Source of the DNA: Isochrysis galbana
Taxonomy: Eukaryota; Haptophyta; Isochrysidales; Isochrysidaceae
Length of the DNA: 64,000 bases
Direction of reading: 5' to 3'
Assembly: GCA_018136815.1 (NCBI GenBank)
Contig: CM030945.1
Span: forward strand, 346,605-410,604
The notes below the pieces were generated by a model. The model ran no database searches. It was not told the DNA's origin and was given only the letters and a program-made list of their open reading frames with translations. The translations under genes were made by a program, and so were the position numbers. Shown here piece by piece: positions 12,620-23,800 of the stretch. Every line of letters begins with the position of its first letter. The first letter of the stretch is position 1.

Positions 12620-12901
12620 TGCGAAGAGGTCGCAAATTAAACCTGATTGCCCCCAGAAGCAGATAAAGAACCGCAGGGGAGATAGCAAATTAAACCTATC
12701 TGCGAGGCGCCTGGGAGGAAGAAAGGTGGGGAAACTTCCCTTCTCTTTCGAGAGGAAGAGAGAGGGCGCTCCACAACCCACGATCCCATGCATCCAAGCG
12801 AAGCTTTTGACCGAGAACGAGAACGAGAGAATTATAACGATAAATACCGAACGACGAAGAGAAGAGCGAAGCCTAACGAGTGTCGATTCGCGAATGCGAC
12901 A
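12620..12901 (-). repeat. Ty3/gypsy LTR, family A, copy 1
   Basis: About 282 bp, beginning (minus strand) TGTCGCATTCGCGAATCG and ending ...CTTCGCA, so TG...CA. I see two substitutions relative to the two plus-strand copies. It contains two copies of AGGTTTAATTTGC. Its leader side continues into sequence shared with 45261-45435. Confidence 0.85.
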
Positions 12902-12924
12902 CCCAGCTCTCTGGGAGAGTCTCG

Positions 12925-13060
12925 GTGAATCCCCCCTGCATGCCAAGAGGCAGCGCAGGGGGGTGAGGTGGATGGTTCTCGCCCCCCATGAGGGGAGTCG
13001 AGAGAGTGGGGGGGGGGGGGCGCGAGGCCCCCCTCCATGGCCACCAATCATAAGATTAGT
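12925..13060. repeat. Hairpin module, copy 2 (three stem-loops)
   Basis: First a CCCCCCTGC...GCAGGGGGG stem (about 12929-12962), then a G-run/C-run stem (about 13009-13033), CATGG, and an AT hairpin at 13043-13060 (arms ACCAATC and GATTAGT, loop ATAA). Similar order occurs near 52675-52785. It lies just outside the LTR ending at 12901. Confidence 0.55.
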
Positions 13061-13062
13061 AT

Positions 13063-13401
13063 ACCGCAACACTGAGTATGAGGTGTGATCTCTCCCAGGC
13101 GGGCGCGTTGCGCTCATTGCATCCGCAAGCATCTCCTATCACTTGTGTCCTAGCCATCACCTGCGACCTCCCCCCCCCCCCCTCCGTCCTTCTTCATAGC
13201 TCCCGAGACCTTCCGTCGGGCCGTCCGGTCCTCGCAACCAACGACCGACCTCAACCGAAACAATAAGGGTAGCACCGCGACCAAGAATGCACTACTCCCT
13301 GCATGTTCTCGCAGCAGCAGCCCTTCATCTTAGGCCACCAAAACTATGTGACTAGACATCATACTGGCAGTGGTCCATCACAACATCAAATAGCCCATGG
13401 C
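13063..13401. other. Intergenic, no gene seen
   Basis: It holds a C-run (about 13170-13185) and mixed sequence up to the CFAP298 stop codon. It would contain the 3' UTR and polyadenylation signal of CFAP298. No repeat or RNA gene recognised. Confidence 0.5.
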
Positions 13402-14482
13402 TCACTTTCCCCCTGCACGCCAAGAGACGTTGCCAATACCTGTGAAGGCTGCCTTGAGCGCTTTAGGATCAGCCCACGACGAGTGCAGATAGGCGTCGTC
13501 ATCCTCGGCTGCTAGCTTTTCGGCCTCCTGCTGCTTCTTGTGATAGAAAGCGATCATTGCCTTTTGTTCCTCCTCAGACACCTAGGGGTGAAGGGCCAAG
13601 CAAATGAGTACGGTGGAAAAGGAGTTTCACGTGCTGCGGTCGAGCGGCCTCATATTGCTTATGCCGAAGAGCAGGAGGTGGGCAGGGATGGCACTGTGCC
13701 CTGGACAGGCGTGCCAGGTCTGGCATTGCGGAAAGATAGGCAAATGCACATGGATCGGGATAGGCAGGATGGCTCACCACTGGCTCTCTCTGCGGTGCAC
13801 CAGCGCCCTTCTTCTGCAGCTTCGCTACAACTTTGGTCTTTTCATTCTTACCCACATACTCCGACAGGAGCTTTTCCCGCACCAGCTCCTTGTTGAAGCA
13901 CCACAGCGAAGAATTGGCTTCTTCGAGCACCTGCAGCTGGGCCGCCCCCTCGAGTGACTCGCGGTCTTCCAAAATCTGACGCACCGGGTCATAATCCGGG
14001 AGCCCCATCGGATACGCGATCATCACAGCGCCCTTGATGTTGTTGATTGCGTCCTCCAAAGCCTTTGTGCTGGCAACCACCTTCATCGCGACCTGCCTCT
14101 CCGAAATGAGAGCCTTCGCGTCGTCCACTGTGCGTGTGATGACCGCAGCGATGTCCTCAGGCGGCGCATTGCCTGTGCGTTTCTCAGTGGGGTCGGGGCG
14201 GTAGTTCTCGTTGCGCACCGGCTTGGCACGGTCGGCCACCGTGCCCGTCTTCACGTCATAGTCCTCGAGCAGCGGCGTGTCGTCGTCGAGTCCTTGCTGC
14301 TCAGGCGGCTTCATTGGCCCGTGTGCCGCGAGCCCCTCTGCAGCATCGGCAAGCCTGCCGACCTTGGAGCGGAGGTTGTGTATGGCGACAACGTCCCTCA
14401 CCACTACGTCAACCTCGGTCGCCGAAGGCACCTCGTATAGGAAGCTTTCCTTGTCCGAGCGCTTGACGTGGAGCAGCACCAT
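13402..14482 (-). CDS. CFAP298: CFAP298 (C21orf59/FBB18-type) ciliary protein, two exons
   Basis: Exons 13778-14482 and 13402-13581, joined by a 196-nt GT-AG phase-0 intron, give 294 residues, close to the vertebrate length of about 290. The protein starts MVLLHVKRSD and carries family motifs: NAPPEDIAAVI, AYPMGLPDYDPVR, SEYVGKNEKTKVVAKLQKKG, GAPQREPV then VSEEEQKAM across the junction, and DDDAYLHSSWADPKALKAAF near the end. An upstream in-frame ATG at 14542 would add 20 low-complexity residues, so 14482 is preferred. CFAP298 is a conserved cytoplasmic factor needed for axonemal dynein arm assembly and cilium motility, and so fits the dynein gene 3.3 kb away. Identification is very secure; the splice site is supported by family alignment. 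Confidence 0.95.
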
Positions 14483-15403
14483 CGCGGCGGCGGCGGCGGC
14501 AGTCCCTCCCCTTCCGCAAGCTAGCAGAGGCCGTTGAGGCACAGCAGCGGTCGTTGGACCGGAGGAAACGAAGGACGATGAGTTCTCGCGTTCTCGCGCA
14601 TGGCGATGCCCACCCCGCTCCTCGGGTCTGCCTAGTTAATAATAGTAGAGCTCTGGTATGAAATTTTTGCAACTGTGGGAATATGCTGGGAATATGGGTG
14701 AAGCTGCAGGGCAGCTGCATGCAGCTGCATGCAGGTGCAGGTGAAAAAAGGGTGAAGGTGGTGCGCTGGGTAGCCATTAGCCATTAGTTACAAGTTAGTA
14801 GTTAGGTAGCCCAAGGTGGATGTTAGGTCGCGTTCCGTCGCTGACCGAAGACCATGAAGATGCTGCGAACAATTTTTATTTTTACATATCCCGTAGAGTA
14901 TGGGTCGTCATTTAAATTAAGATGAAATATACAACGGGTTTGAATTTTTATACTTATACTTATACTACTATTATTAAGAATGTCCTCCCAAACCCAGATA
15001 GAAGGCACTAGCTAGCGGGAGGTCCTCACGCAAAGTCGACGTAAAGTCGCGCGTTCCGTCAATTTTTATTTTAATTATAAAAGTATGGGTTTATTTTTTG
15101 TTTATATAAGTAAAGAATGAGATAAAAAGTTTTATTCATAACAGTAGGCCGGTCACTCACGCTTTCACTATTTTCCACCCCTCCTGCCTCCTGGGTGTCC
15201 AAGGATTCCCCAGGGACCCCCCTTACCTGCCCCCCCGACCCCCCCCCCCCCCCGAACCCCCTCTACAGAGCGCCTCGAGCGCGAACAGCGCAAACGCATG
15301 GCGCCACCCAAAAAAACGATCCAAGAAGCAATGATGTCGCATTCGCATTCGCGATGTCTCAGAGGCAAAAAGAAATAACAGTAAACGGATAAAGGTACCC
15401 AGC
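14483..15403. other. Intergenic, partly AT-rich
   Basis: 14690-14770 has repeated GCAGCTGCATGCAG words. 14860-15140 is much more AT-rich than its surroundings. GTCGCGTTCCGTC occurs at 14828 and GCGCGTTCCGTCAA at 15050, as also near 1707 and 11879. A C-run lies at 15240-15253. The CFAP298 promoter should lie at the 14483-14700 end. No gene seen. Confidence 0.5.
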
Positions 15404-16031
15404 TTTCTAGGACCAGTCCTAGAAACTAGGACGGACTTTGCTAGGTGAGAGCATGAGCATACCGTGATATTTTGTCCCAAACCGTGGCTATTGAGTTACC
15501 ACATGCATGTCCTCATTAAATGTTCCAAGTGTACCTAGGCACCATTCCCTCAGCAACACCAAGTTTTGTGACGCGTTTGCGGGGCACCTGGTCGGAATTG
15601 CTGCTTGTCCTAGAAACGGGAGAAATGGCTGATACCACCCAATGGGGAGCTCTTCTACCCATGGTCCCCAGGAGATGAAATGTTGCTTTGACTGCCCTCT
15701 TCGAGACCTTCAGTGACCACCAAGCTTGGTTTTGTCATCTAAGTGTCCAATCCGCTAGCCTACTGCTCCAAAAGGTCTAAAATAAAACTCCTCTGGTGCG
15801 AGCGGACGCCCGAGTGCAGCACCGCATGCTGAATGTGGTAGCAAAAGTAAGCAAAGACAAGCTCCGCAGAGTTGGTCATGGGGAGAGCTAAGGTTGAATG
15901 GGATGTGGAGATGGTTTGCTTCAGGTGATGGGATGTCTCATAAGCTCACCATAGGCTTTAATGGAGGCATGATCGGCAGAGTCCTAGAAATCCAAGAATT
16001 TTCTAGGACGTGGTCCTAGTTTCTAGGACGG
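15404..16031. mobile_element. Foldback/MITE-like element bounded by TCCTAGAAA palindromes
   Basis: The left end has a perfect inverted repeat TTTCTAGGAC-CA-GTCCTAGAAA (15404-15425), overlapping GTCCTAG-AAA-CTAGGAC (15416-15432), then GGA. The right end has GTCCTAGAA...TTCTAGGAC (15981-16009) and GTCCTAG-TTT-CTAGGAC (16013-16029), again followed by GGA. About 600 nt of non-coding sequence lies between. No transposase inside, and no clear target-site duplication. The boundaries are inferred. Confidence 0.45.
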
Positions 16032-16032
16032 A

Positions 16033-16379
16033 ATTTTTTGTCCGTAAAGAAAAAAAAAGTAGACAGTAGAAAGAAACAGAGGAAGAAAGAAGAAGAAAGA
16101 AGAAGAGTGAAAGAAAGAAGAGAAAAACCTAGAGTATATAGGGTGGTTCTCAGCATTTCCCATCGCTCGGGAACTCGGGGGGACTCGCTTGGGAACACGG
16201 TGGGCCTCACCGAAGTTGCTACAAAAAGCTCGAGGGCACAGAGCCACACAAACTAAAGCAAACGGGGCGAAAACTAACCACACCTGGACGGACGGCCAGG
16301 CGTCGGCACCAGGGCAACTCAGCAACGCGCAGACATGCGACAGAGGGGAGCTTGGACTTGTTGACTCATCTTCGTGAGC
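16033..16379. other. Intergenic, A-rich then mixed
   Basis: 16048-16130 is an A/G-rich run (AAGAAAGAAGAAGAAAG). No gene seen before the gag fragment. Confidence 0.5.
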
Positions 16380-16820
16380 TCAGCACAAAGGTGGGTGACC
16401 CGCGTAACGAGAAATTTGCCAGAAGCGGGCTCGCGCTCGAGACCAGCTACCTGGATCCCATTCCGAGAGGCCCGAATCGGCCGGAAGCCCAAGGCCGTTC
16501 GGAGGGGGATCACATTGGCGACGAGAAGACGTGCTTTTGCCGAGGGGACGGTCAAGAAGTGCGTCGGGTAGCGGAGACGATGCGGAGTAATTCGTAGGCG
16601 GAGGCGGAGCCCGACGATTGTCAGCGCCAGTCGCCTTGCGGTTCGAGTTGTTGTTTTGCGATTTTAATGCCTCGGCCACCGCCGCTTGGACGGCGGCGAC
16701 CATCGAAGCCGTAGTGTCCGCGGGATTAGAGACAGCCTTAGCAACCTTGGCGGTCTTGGTGGACTTGGAAGTAGTCGCCGGCGGCGTCACGGCGGCGACC
16801 GCCATGGAACATTTGATGAC
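16380..16820 (-). pseudogene. Gag fragment of a Ty3-like element
   Basis: The minus-strand reading contains TASMVAAVQAAVAEALKSQ, YSASSPLPDALLDRP, RRQCDPPPNGLGLPADSG and NRARARFW-like SRARARFWQISRYAGHP. These correspond, in the same order, to segments of the gag-like ORF at 60017-62899 (TTDMVAAVQAAV, SNSPLPAIL, RRCDPPANGQGLPPDLG, NRARARFWAVAGYAKHP). Neither the gag N-terminus nor the cysteine-rich C-terminus is present here, so it is a fragment of a related, diverged element. Confidence 0.8.
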
Positions 16821-17061
16821 ATCGAGAGAAGGTAAGAGAAGAGGGCCGGAGGCGACGGACGGCACGCCGAGGGAAAGAACCTGCCGCGGGGGGGGCGAGG
16901 GACCGAGGGCACGGCGGGGCAGCGTGGGAGGGCGCGAGGCCAATCTCGGAGCGAGATCGCGTCCTTTCCCTCGCGGAGCGCGGAGAGACCCCCCACGAGA
17001 TATCTTGGGACCGGAGAATGTTTTGGACGAATCTTCCTGCCGTCGGCCGAGGAGAGGCGGG

Positions 17062-17097
<36 letters not shown>
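17062..17097. repeat. (GA)n microsatellite
   Basis: An almost pure GA tract of about 36 nt between gag remnant sequence and dispersed repeat R copy 2. Confidence 0.9.
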
Positions 17098-17098
<1 letters not shown>

Positions 17099-17177
17099 TC
17101 GCAGAGCGACTGCAGAACGAGAAGTCGAAGTCATGCCGGTTTATTACCTTAAACGAGCCAACAATTATAGTAATAGC

Positions 17178-17340
17178 AAAACAAAATTCGAAATCGCAAA
17201 TTTCGAGACCAAAATCTGCAAACCTGGACTTGAGACCATGGGGAATCCGAATCTGTGTGCCTTGTGCGTCAGCGGCAACACGGGGAACTGTTCAATTGTA
17301 ATTGTGAGCGCGCACCTTACACGAATATTCATGCCTACAG
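17178..17340 (+). repeat. Dispersed repeat R, copy 2
   Basis: Aligns with the reverse complement of 10028-10192. See that entry for shared words. The flanks differ, so the shared block is an independently inserted or transduced unit. Confidence 0.6.
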
Positions 17341-17827
17341 CCTTCAGATGGGCAGGAATACAACAAGGGCATGCAATGCGCGAACCAAACTTTGTGCCAT
17401 GATGCTCAATCAAGGCATGACAAATCAGGAAAGAGAGACCATAGACAGAGGGGACGGACGAGCTGGAGCAGGAACTCATCCGCAATCTAGAAGAGGCTTA
17501 CCTATCTGCTAGAAGTAGAAGAGCCACAAGAGTGTCCCAGTAGATAGGGGCACGTTTTAAAACAAAACTCTCTCTGTGTGGCTGTGAGGCTGTTGCTGTT
17601 GTGCGCCCCTCCTCTCTCGGCCCAACTGCAACGCCGCTCGTGCAGGGGGGGAGAGGAGAGGAGGAGACGAGGGGTGAGGCTCGAACGGCGCGCGCGAGAG
17701 TAAGAGAGTGAAGAGAGAAAGAGAGAGCGAGGGAGAGAGGAGGGAGAGAGAGGGGGGGAGGGAGGTCGGGAGAGAGGGAGAGAGGCGGAGGCCTCACGGG
17801 AGAGCGGCGGTGCGCTCGGCCTGCCAG
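17341..17827 (+). promoter_or_regulatory. 5' region of the dynein gene, GA-rich leader
   Basis: The DNA before the dynein ATG becomes strongly purine-rich on the plus strand from about 17640 (GGGGGAGAGGAGAGGAGG, then GAGAGA blocks to 17800). The open frame continues 40 codons upstream of 17828 but is only Arg/Glu/Gly repeats, so it is treated as untranslated leader. No TATA box recognised. Confidence 0.4.
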
Positions 17828-20800
17828 ATGGACCGACGCATCGCATGGCTCGCGCGCAAGGTCACCGCCGGCCTCCACGCGCCGGACATCGCGTTTGAGC
17901 GGCTGCTCGACGAAGCAGCCGCGCGTCACCTGCTCCACCGGCTGGTCCACAACGAGATGGAAGGCGTCAACCCGACGGTTCTCTTCTACGCGACGCAGAT
18001 GGAGGAGAGCCTCGCCAGGCTCCTCGCTGGAAAGACCGCGGTGCTAGAGCCGGAGGCGGAACCAGAACTGGAGACGGAGCTGGAACCGGAGCCAGACGCC
18101 GAGCCTGCTCAGGGGGCGGCGGAGGGTAGCGAGACGGCGTCGGGCGAGGTGGAGCAGGAGGACGGCGAGGCACCGGCAGATGAGGGCGAGGAAGATGGCG
18201 AGTCAGCGGAGGTGGTCACGCAAGAGGCTACTGCCGAGGAAGATGCGGCCACGGAGAGCGCTCCATCTCCCGATCTGCCGCCTGTCCCAGCCAAACGCGA
18301 CCTACCACCACTGGAGCCCTCGGAGCTGCTGCAGCTGCATGTGTGTGTGCCTGCCGACCTTCCGAACGCGGCGTGCAAGGGCAGTCTCGTCTACTTTACG
18401 CTTATGGTGAATGAGCCCATTGAGGCATCAGGAGACGACGACGAGCTTGACGCAGCGATGAATATTGCGCTCGACCATGGCGTGGTGTGTGGTGGATCGC
18501 TCTCCGTACTGGAGCAGGTGGTGGACGAGGTTTACGTACCGCTCCTCTCAGCACAGCGTCCACCCATGGTGTCGGACGAAGCTGGCGCTGAGGGCAGCGG
18601 GATTTCCAGCCACCAGTCGGAGTTTGTCTCCAATGTTCAGAAATTCGCGTCGCAAATCACGCACGCGATCCAGCAGCTCACGGGCGACGTGCGGCTCAAT
18701 GTGCCGCAGGTGCGCGTTCCCGCGCACTTTGGCTTCTATCCGCTTCCATCTGCTCTACGGTTGTGTGGGCTGCCCACGGGGCTCACGCCCATGGCGGCGT
18801 GCGCCTTGGCCGTGCACGGCGTGCTCCTTCCCCCCTCATTTTGATCGCCCCCGCTATTGCAGGTGGAAATTGACGACCCCGTGTCAGCAGCAGAGGACGA
18901 GAATCTCGTCGCGCAGCTCGAAGTGGCACTAGAAGATTGGACGCCGACCATCGCGGCAGCTCTAGAGACGCAGATGAAGAAGGTTCCCGTCGGCAACGGG
19001 CCTCTTGCCGAGATTGAGTTTTGGCGGTCTCGTGCGGCCGCCCTCTCCACCCTGTGCGAACAGCTCAACACGCCCAACTCGCGCCGCATGCTGGAGGTGC
19101 TCGAGCGTTGCGACTCGCAGCTCTTGCCTGGGTTCCATTTCCAATTTGGCGAATTGGAGAAGCGCTACGTCGAGGCCAAGGACAACGTCAAGTTCTTGAC
19201 GACCCTCGAGCGCCACTTCAAGAATATCACCCACGGGACGCTCCTGCAGATACTCGACACGCTTCCCTCATTGATGTCAGCGCTGCGCATGGTGTGGGTC
19301 ATATCTAGACACTACAAGGAAGACCACCGGATGGAGCCTTTGATGGCACGGATCGCATGGGAAATTGCCAACACGGTCTCGGGCATGGTGCACGTGCGAA
19401 CTCTCTTTCGCGACAATCTCTCGTCGGCAATTAAGTTGATTACCGAGGCCAAGGCGGTGCTGGACAAATGGGAGCGCTCTTACATGGAGATGCGAGCGCG
19501 GATCGAGGACTCCGGCCGCGACAATCGCTGGGAGTTTGACCGGCACAAACTCTTTGCGCGCACTCGATACATGTCGGCGCGCTGCGCTGATTTACTAACA
19601 GTGGCGGAGATGTTGCGCGACATGCGCTCTATGCTCGGCCCCGAGCTCAAAGCGGTCACGGGGAATGCAGCGGGAATCAACGAGGTCACTGCGCGCGTCG
19701 AGGCTGCGGTCGCACCGCTTGAGTCGGCCCCTTTTGACGTGTTTGATCGGCGCTACTCCACCTCATGGGAGGCGGCAATGGCCAAGTTCCGCGACAATGT
19801 CGCCAACATCGAGGATATGGTGAAGCGTTTCATGGACGACTCGTTCCACAAACTCCGCTCGGCTGAGGACACGTATAATCTGCTCCAGAAGTTCAAGGAG
19901 ATCCAAGACTCCAATGCTGCGGGGCAGAAGCTCATGGAGTCCAAGACGATGGACATCATCCAGCAGTACGACGCCGAGATTGAAGCTGTCCACACTCTCT
20001 TCAAGACACATCAGCATGCCCCCCCGCTCTGTAAAAACCAGCCGCCAATCGCGGGAGCGATCAATTGGGCTCACACGCTCTTCCTTCGTATCCGGCGGAC
20101 CATCGCGCGTATCAAACCCATGGCCGAGCTCGAGAGCACAGAGGAGGGCCAGACGGTATCAAAGAAGTTCGTGGCTGTCGCCAAGGAGATTCGCAAGTAC
20201 GAGCAGCGCCTCTTCGAAGAGTGGAGCGCTGGCGTCAACGTGCGCGCTATGGCCCTGCTCAAAGCGCCTATTTTTGTGGCCGAACTGGACGGCGCGGAGG
20301 TCCCCGCTGAGGAAGCTACGGAAGCGCTCGCACGCGGCGCGATCATCAAGGTCAACTTTCACTCTGACCTCTCCGTGCTAGTGCGCGAGTCGAAATACCT
20401 CGATCGGATGGGCTTCGCGGTGCCCGAGACGGCACTCAACGTGACACTTCAGGAAGCCAAGTACCATGGCTACGTCGATTCGCTGCAAACGATGCTCTCG
20501 GCGTACAACGCTGTCTTGGAGCCGCTGTCGCCGGTAGAGCTCGAGCTGCTCGCCTCGAGCATTGCCGAGATGCGCGCGAGTATGGACAAGGGCTTCACTC
20601 TCCTCAACTGGAACTCGCTCTCGATCCCCGAATTCACCGACTCATGCATGAAGTCGATCGCGCGCTTCAATGCCGTCGTCAAGACAGTGGCCAAAAACGC
20701 GGGTATTATTGGCGGCGTCGTTTCCGCCATCAGCAACACTGAGCTCATCCGCCTACCCGAGCAGGATGGCGAGATCCCTGAGCTCTCGGAGCTCTATGAC

Positions 20801-23800
20801 GACGCCGAAAAGCACCGGCAATCACAGATTGACGAGCTCATTCGCCAGTATCACCAAATAGGCCCGCTGCTCATCAAGGTGGAGGAGATGGTTGTTAACA
20901 CTAATTCGGGTGCCTCGCCCGCACTGGCACATTACTACGCTCACTGGGAGCGCGAGATCTTTACCGCGTTGAACAAGATGGTGACCAAGTCGTTGTCGCG
21001 GCTGCTGGAACTGTTATCGCCGCGCCAAGCTCTCACATCATCGGATGCCGCCGGCGCCGCCCGACCGCCTCTCTTCCGCGTGAGCGCTATCCTTGCCGCT
21101 CCCGAGGTGGTTGTTTCGCCCCCCCTCGGCGAAGTCAACAAGCTCCTGTCCAAGCTCGTGCGCTCCATCGTGGAATCTACCCGCTCCTTTGTTCGCTGGA
21201 TGCACGGTTCTTGCTTGGAGACGCCACCGCAAACCCATGGCGATGAGGAGGAGCCTGTCATCTTCTCGTACTTCTCCGACGTCTCGGCGAACCCTGAGGT
21301 CCGCGGGCTCGCCGCCATCACTACGCGTGCCTTTGAACGCACATTTGGTCGCGTCAACAAACAGCTCGATCAATACCGCAAGTACGATCAGCTTTGGAAG
21401 GTAGACAAGGTGCAGCACCTCGCGAAATTCGAACAAAAGGCGCCCACCTGCGTCATGTTTGACTCGCGACTGCAGTCGTACTCGAAGGTCGTCGTCGATG
21501 CACGCGCCATGGACACCGAGCTCGAGGTGGATTTCATGCGCATCTCGGTCGGGCCATTGCTTGAGTCGATCGAGCATCATGCACAATCGTGGATCTCCGG
21601 CATCACAAAGCTCATGAACGACATGACACGCCAGGATTTAATTGATATGCATGAGCTCATCGTCGACTATGGTAATTCGCTTGAGCGCAATCCGGACACG
21701 CTCGAAGACTTGAAGTTCATCCTTAATCTCATCACGGACATCGCCGCACGCAACATGGAAATTGAGCTCCAGTACACTGAGCTCGAGGAGCGCTATCGCA
21801 CCTTGCGCATGTACGGGTATGAAGTGCCAGAAGACGAGGCCACCATAGTCGACGGGCTACGCACCAGCTGGGAGTCGCTGTGCTGGAAAGCTAGGGTGCG
21901 AGACCGGTCACTCTCTGCTGTGAAGAAAGAGTTCACTTTGGTGACCGCGGCACAAGTATCCGAGTTCCAAAAGTCGGTCGTCGCGATGCACGAGGAATTC
22001 CAACAACGTGGCCCCGGTGCGGGCGGGGTCGAGCTCGACGATGGCCTCGAGCTAGTGGAAAAGTATACCGTCGTGTTGGGCCAAAATCTCAAGCAGCGCG
22101 AGGAGCTTGGCACCGCCCAGAAGCTCTTCAATCTGCCCATCCAGGGATATCCCGAGCTGTCCGAAGTCGAGGCGACACTGCGCGACCTAACCGTCATCTA
22201 CGACACGTACCGCGACATGCGCGACGCCCGCGCTGAGTGGTCATCAACTCTTTGGTCCGAGCTTGACATTGGCGTGCTTCAGCGCGGCATGGAGGAGTTC
22301 GAGGGCCGCTTGCGACGGATGCCTCGAGCGCAGAAAGAGCTCCGTCCGTTTCGCAAGGTGGAGGAAGTTGTCACCGGTTTCACCCAATCCCTCCCGCTCA
22401 TCGGCCTGCTAAAGAACGAGGCGCTTCGTCCGCGCCATTGGACTACCCTTATGGATAAGACAGGTGTGCAATTCGATATGGACCCGCGTAAATTTTCTTT
22501 AGGGCAGCTCTTTGAGATGAATCTGGACCGCTTTGAACCCGAGATCAACGAGATTGTATCGGGGGCAGTGAAGGAACTCAACATTGAACGTGGCATCAAA
22601 GAAATCGCGAACACGTGGAAGGCCATGGAGTTCTCCGTCGTCAAATACTTCAAGGGAACGCAGGAGCGCGGCTTGGTGCTTCGCTCGACGGAAGAGATCT
22701 CACAGACACTCGAAGACCAGACCATGAATCTCTCCTCGATGATGTCCTCCAAGTTTGTGGCTCCTTTTACTTTGGAAACCACCAAGTGGGAGCGGGCCAT
22801 GTCGACCATCTCAGAAGTGATCGAGGTGTGGATGAAGGTGCAGTCCAAGTGGATGTATCTCGAGGCAATCTTCATCGGCTCGGAGGATATCCGTCTACAG
22901 CTGCCGGAGGAGGCAAAGCGTTTCGATCGCATCCACTTGACCTTCAAGAAGATCATGGATGAGACCGCCAAGAAACCCAATGTTTTAGAAGCTTGTATGG
23001 CCGACGGCCGGCTCGATGCGCTCTCCTCGCTCTTCTCGCAGCTCGAGGCATGTCAGAAGTCACTATCGGATTACCTTGAGACCAAGCGCACGGCATTCCC
23101 CCGCTTCTACTTCCTCTCCGATGACGAGCTCCTACAAATCCTCGGCACTTCCGACCCGACTGCCGTACAAGAGCACATGCTCAAACTCTTTGATAATACG
23201 GCCGCTCTGACTTTCGATCGTGGAGGCTCGAAAGTCCTCGGAATGGTGTCGTCAGAAAAGGAATCATTCTCTTTCAATACTGTACGCCCCACGGAAGGAG
23301 CCGTCGAGACATGGCTGTCCGGAATCGAGGCCGAAATGATCGAGACGCTCCACCGCATAATGAAGAACGCAACCTTCAATTACCCCAAGACGGATCGGAT
23401 TGAGTGGTTGAAGAAGGAGCTTGGCATGGTCGTTAACACGGGCGCCCAAATCTGGTGGACGTTCGAGGTGAACGACGTCTTCGACAAGGTGCGAAAGGGT
23501 GACAAGATGGGGATGAAGAACTTTGCCACGAAGAACCACTCGCAATTGCATGACCTCATCGTCGCGATCCGCGACCCTAACCTCACTAAGACCGTGACAA
23601 AGCGCATCAATACCCTCGTAATCATCGACGTCCATGCGCGTGATATCATCGACAAGTTCGTGCGCGATTCCGTGCTCGATGAGCGTGAATTCGCGTGGGA
23701 GTCTCAGCTGCGCTTCTACTGGGATCGATCGGCAGATGACGTGCTCATTCGCCAATGTTCAGGCCAGTTCTTGTTCGGCTACGAGTATCAAGGCCTCAAC

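Larger units (their letters stand above)
10703..12901 (-). mobile_element. Scrambled Ty3/gypsy remnant (LTR, gag and pol pieces)
   Basis: In minus-strand order: an LTR (about 12620-12901, two mismatches to the LTRs at 39533 and 44979), a leader matching 45261-45435, a gag C-terminal piece (12480-about 12250, GCAYCAFRPAPP, WRYGTGDGA), and a pol N-terminal piece (11887-about 11400, GGDDSTPGVPFSLAVRSLPP) nearly identical to 40160-40620. A gag N-terminal piece (about 11200-11030) matches 45690-45840 but in the wrong order. No reverse transcriptase core is present. The order cannot come from simple internal deletion; it implies recombination or nested insertion. A separate plus-strand block near 10711-10755 matches the gag ORF at 60279-60317. 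Confidence 0.8.
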
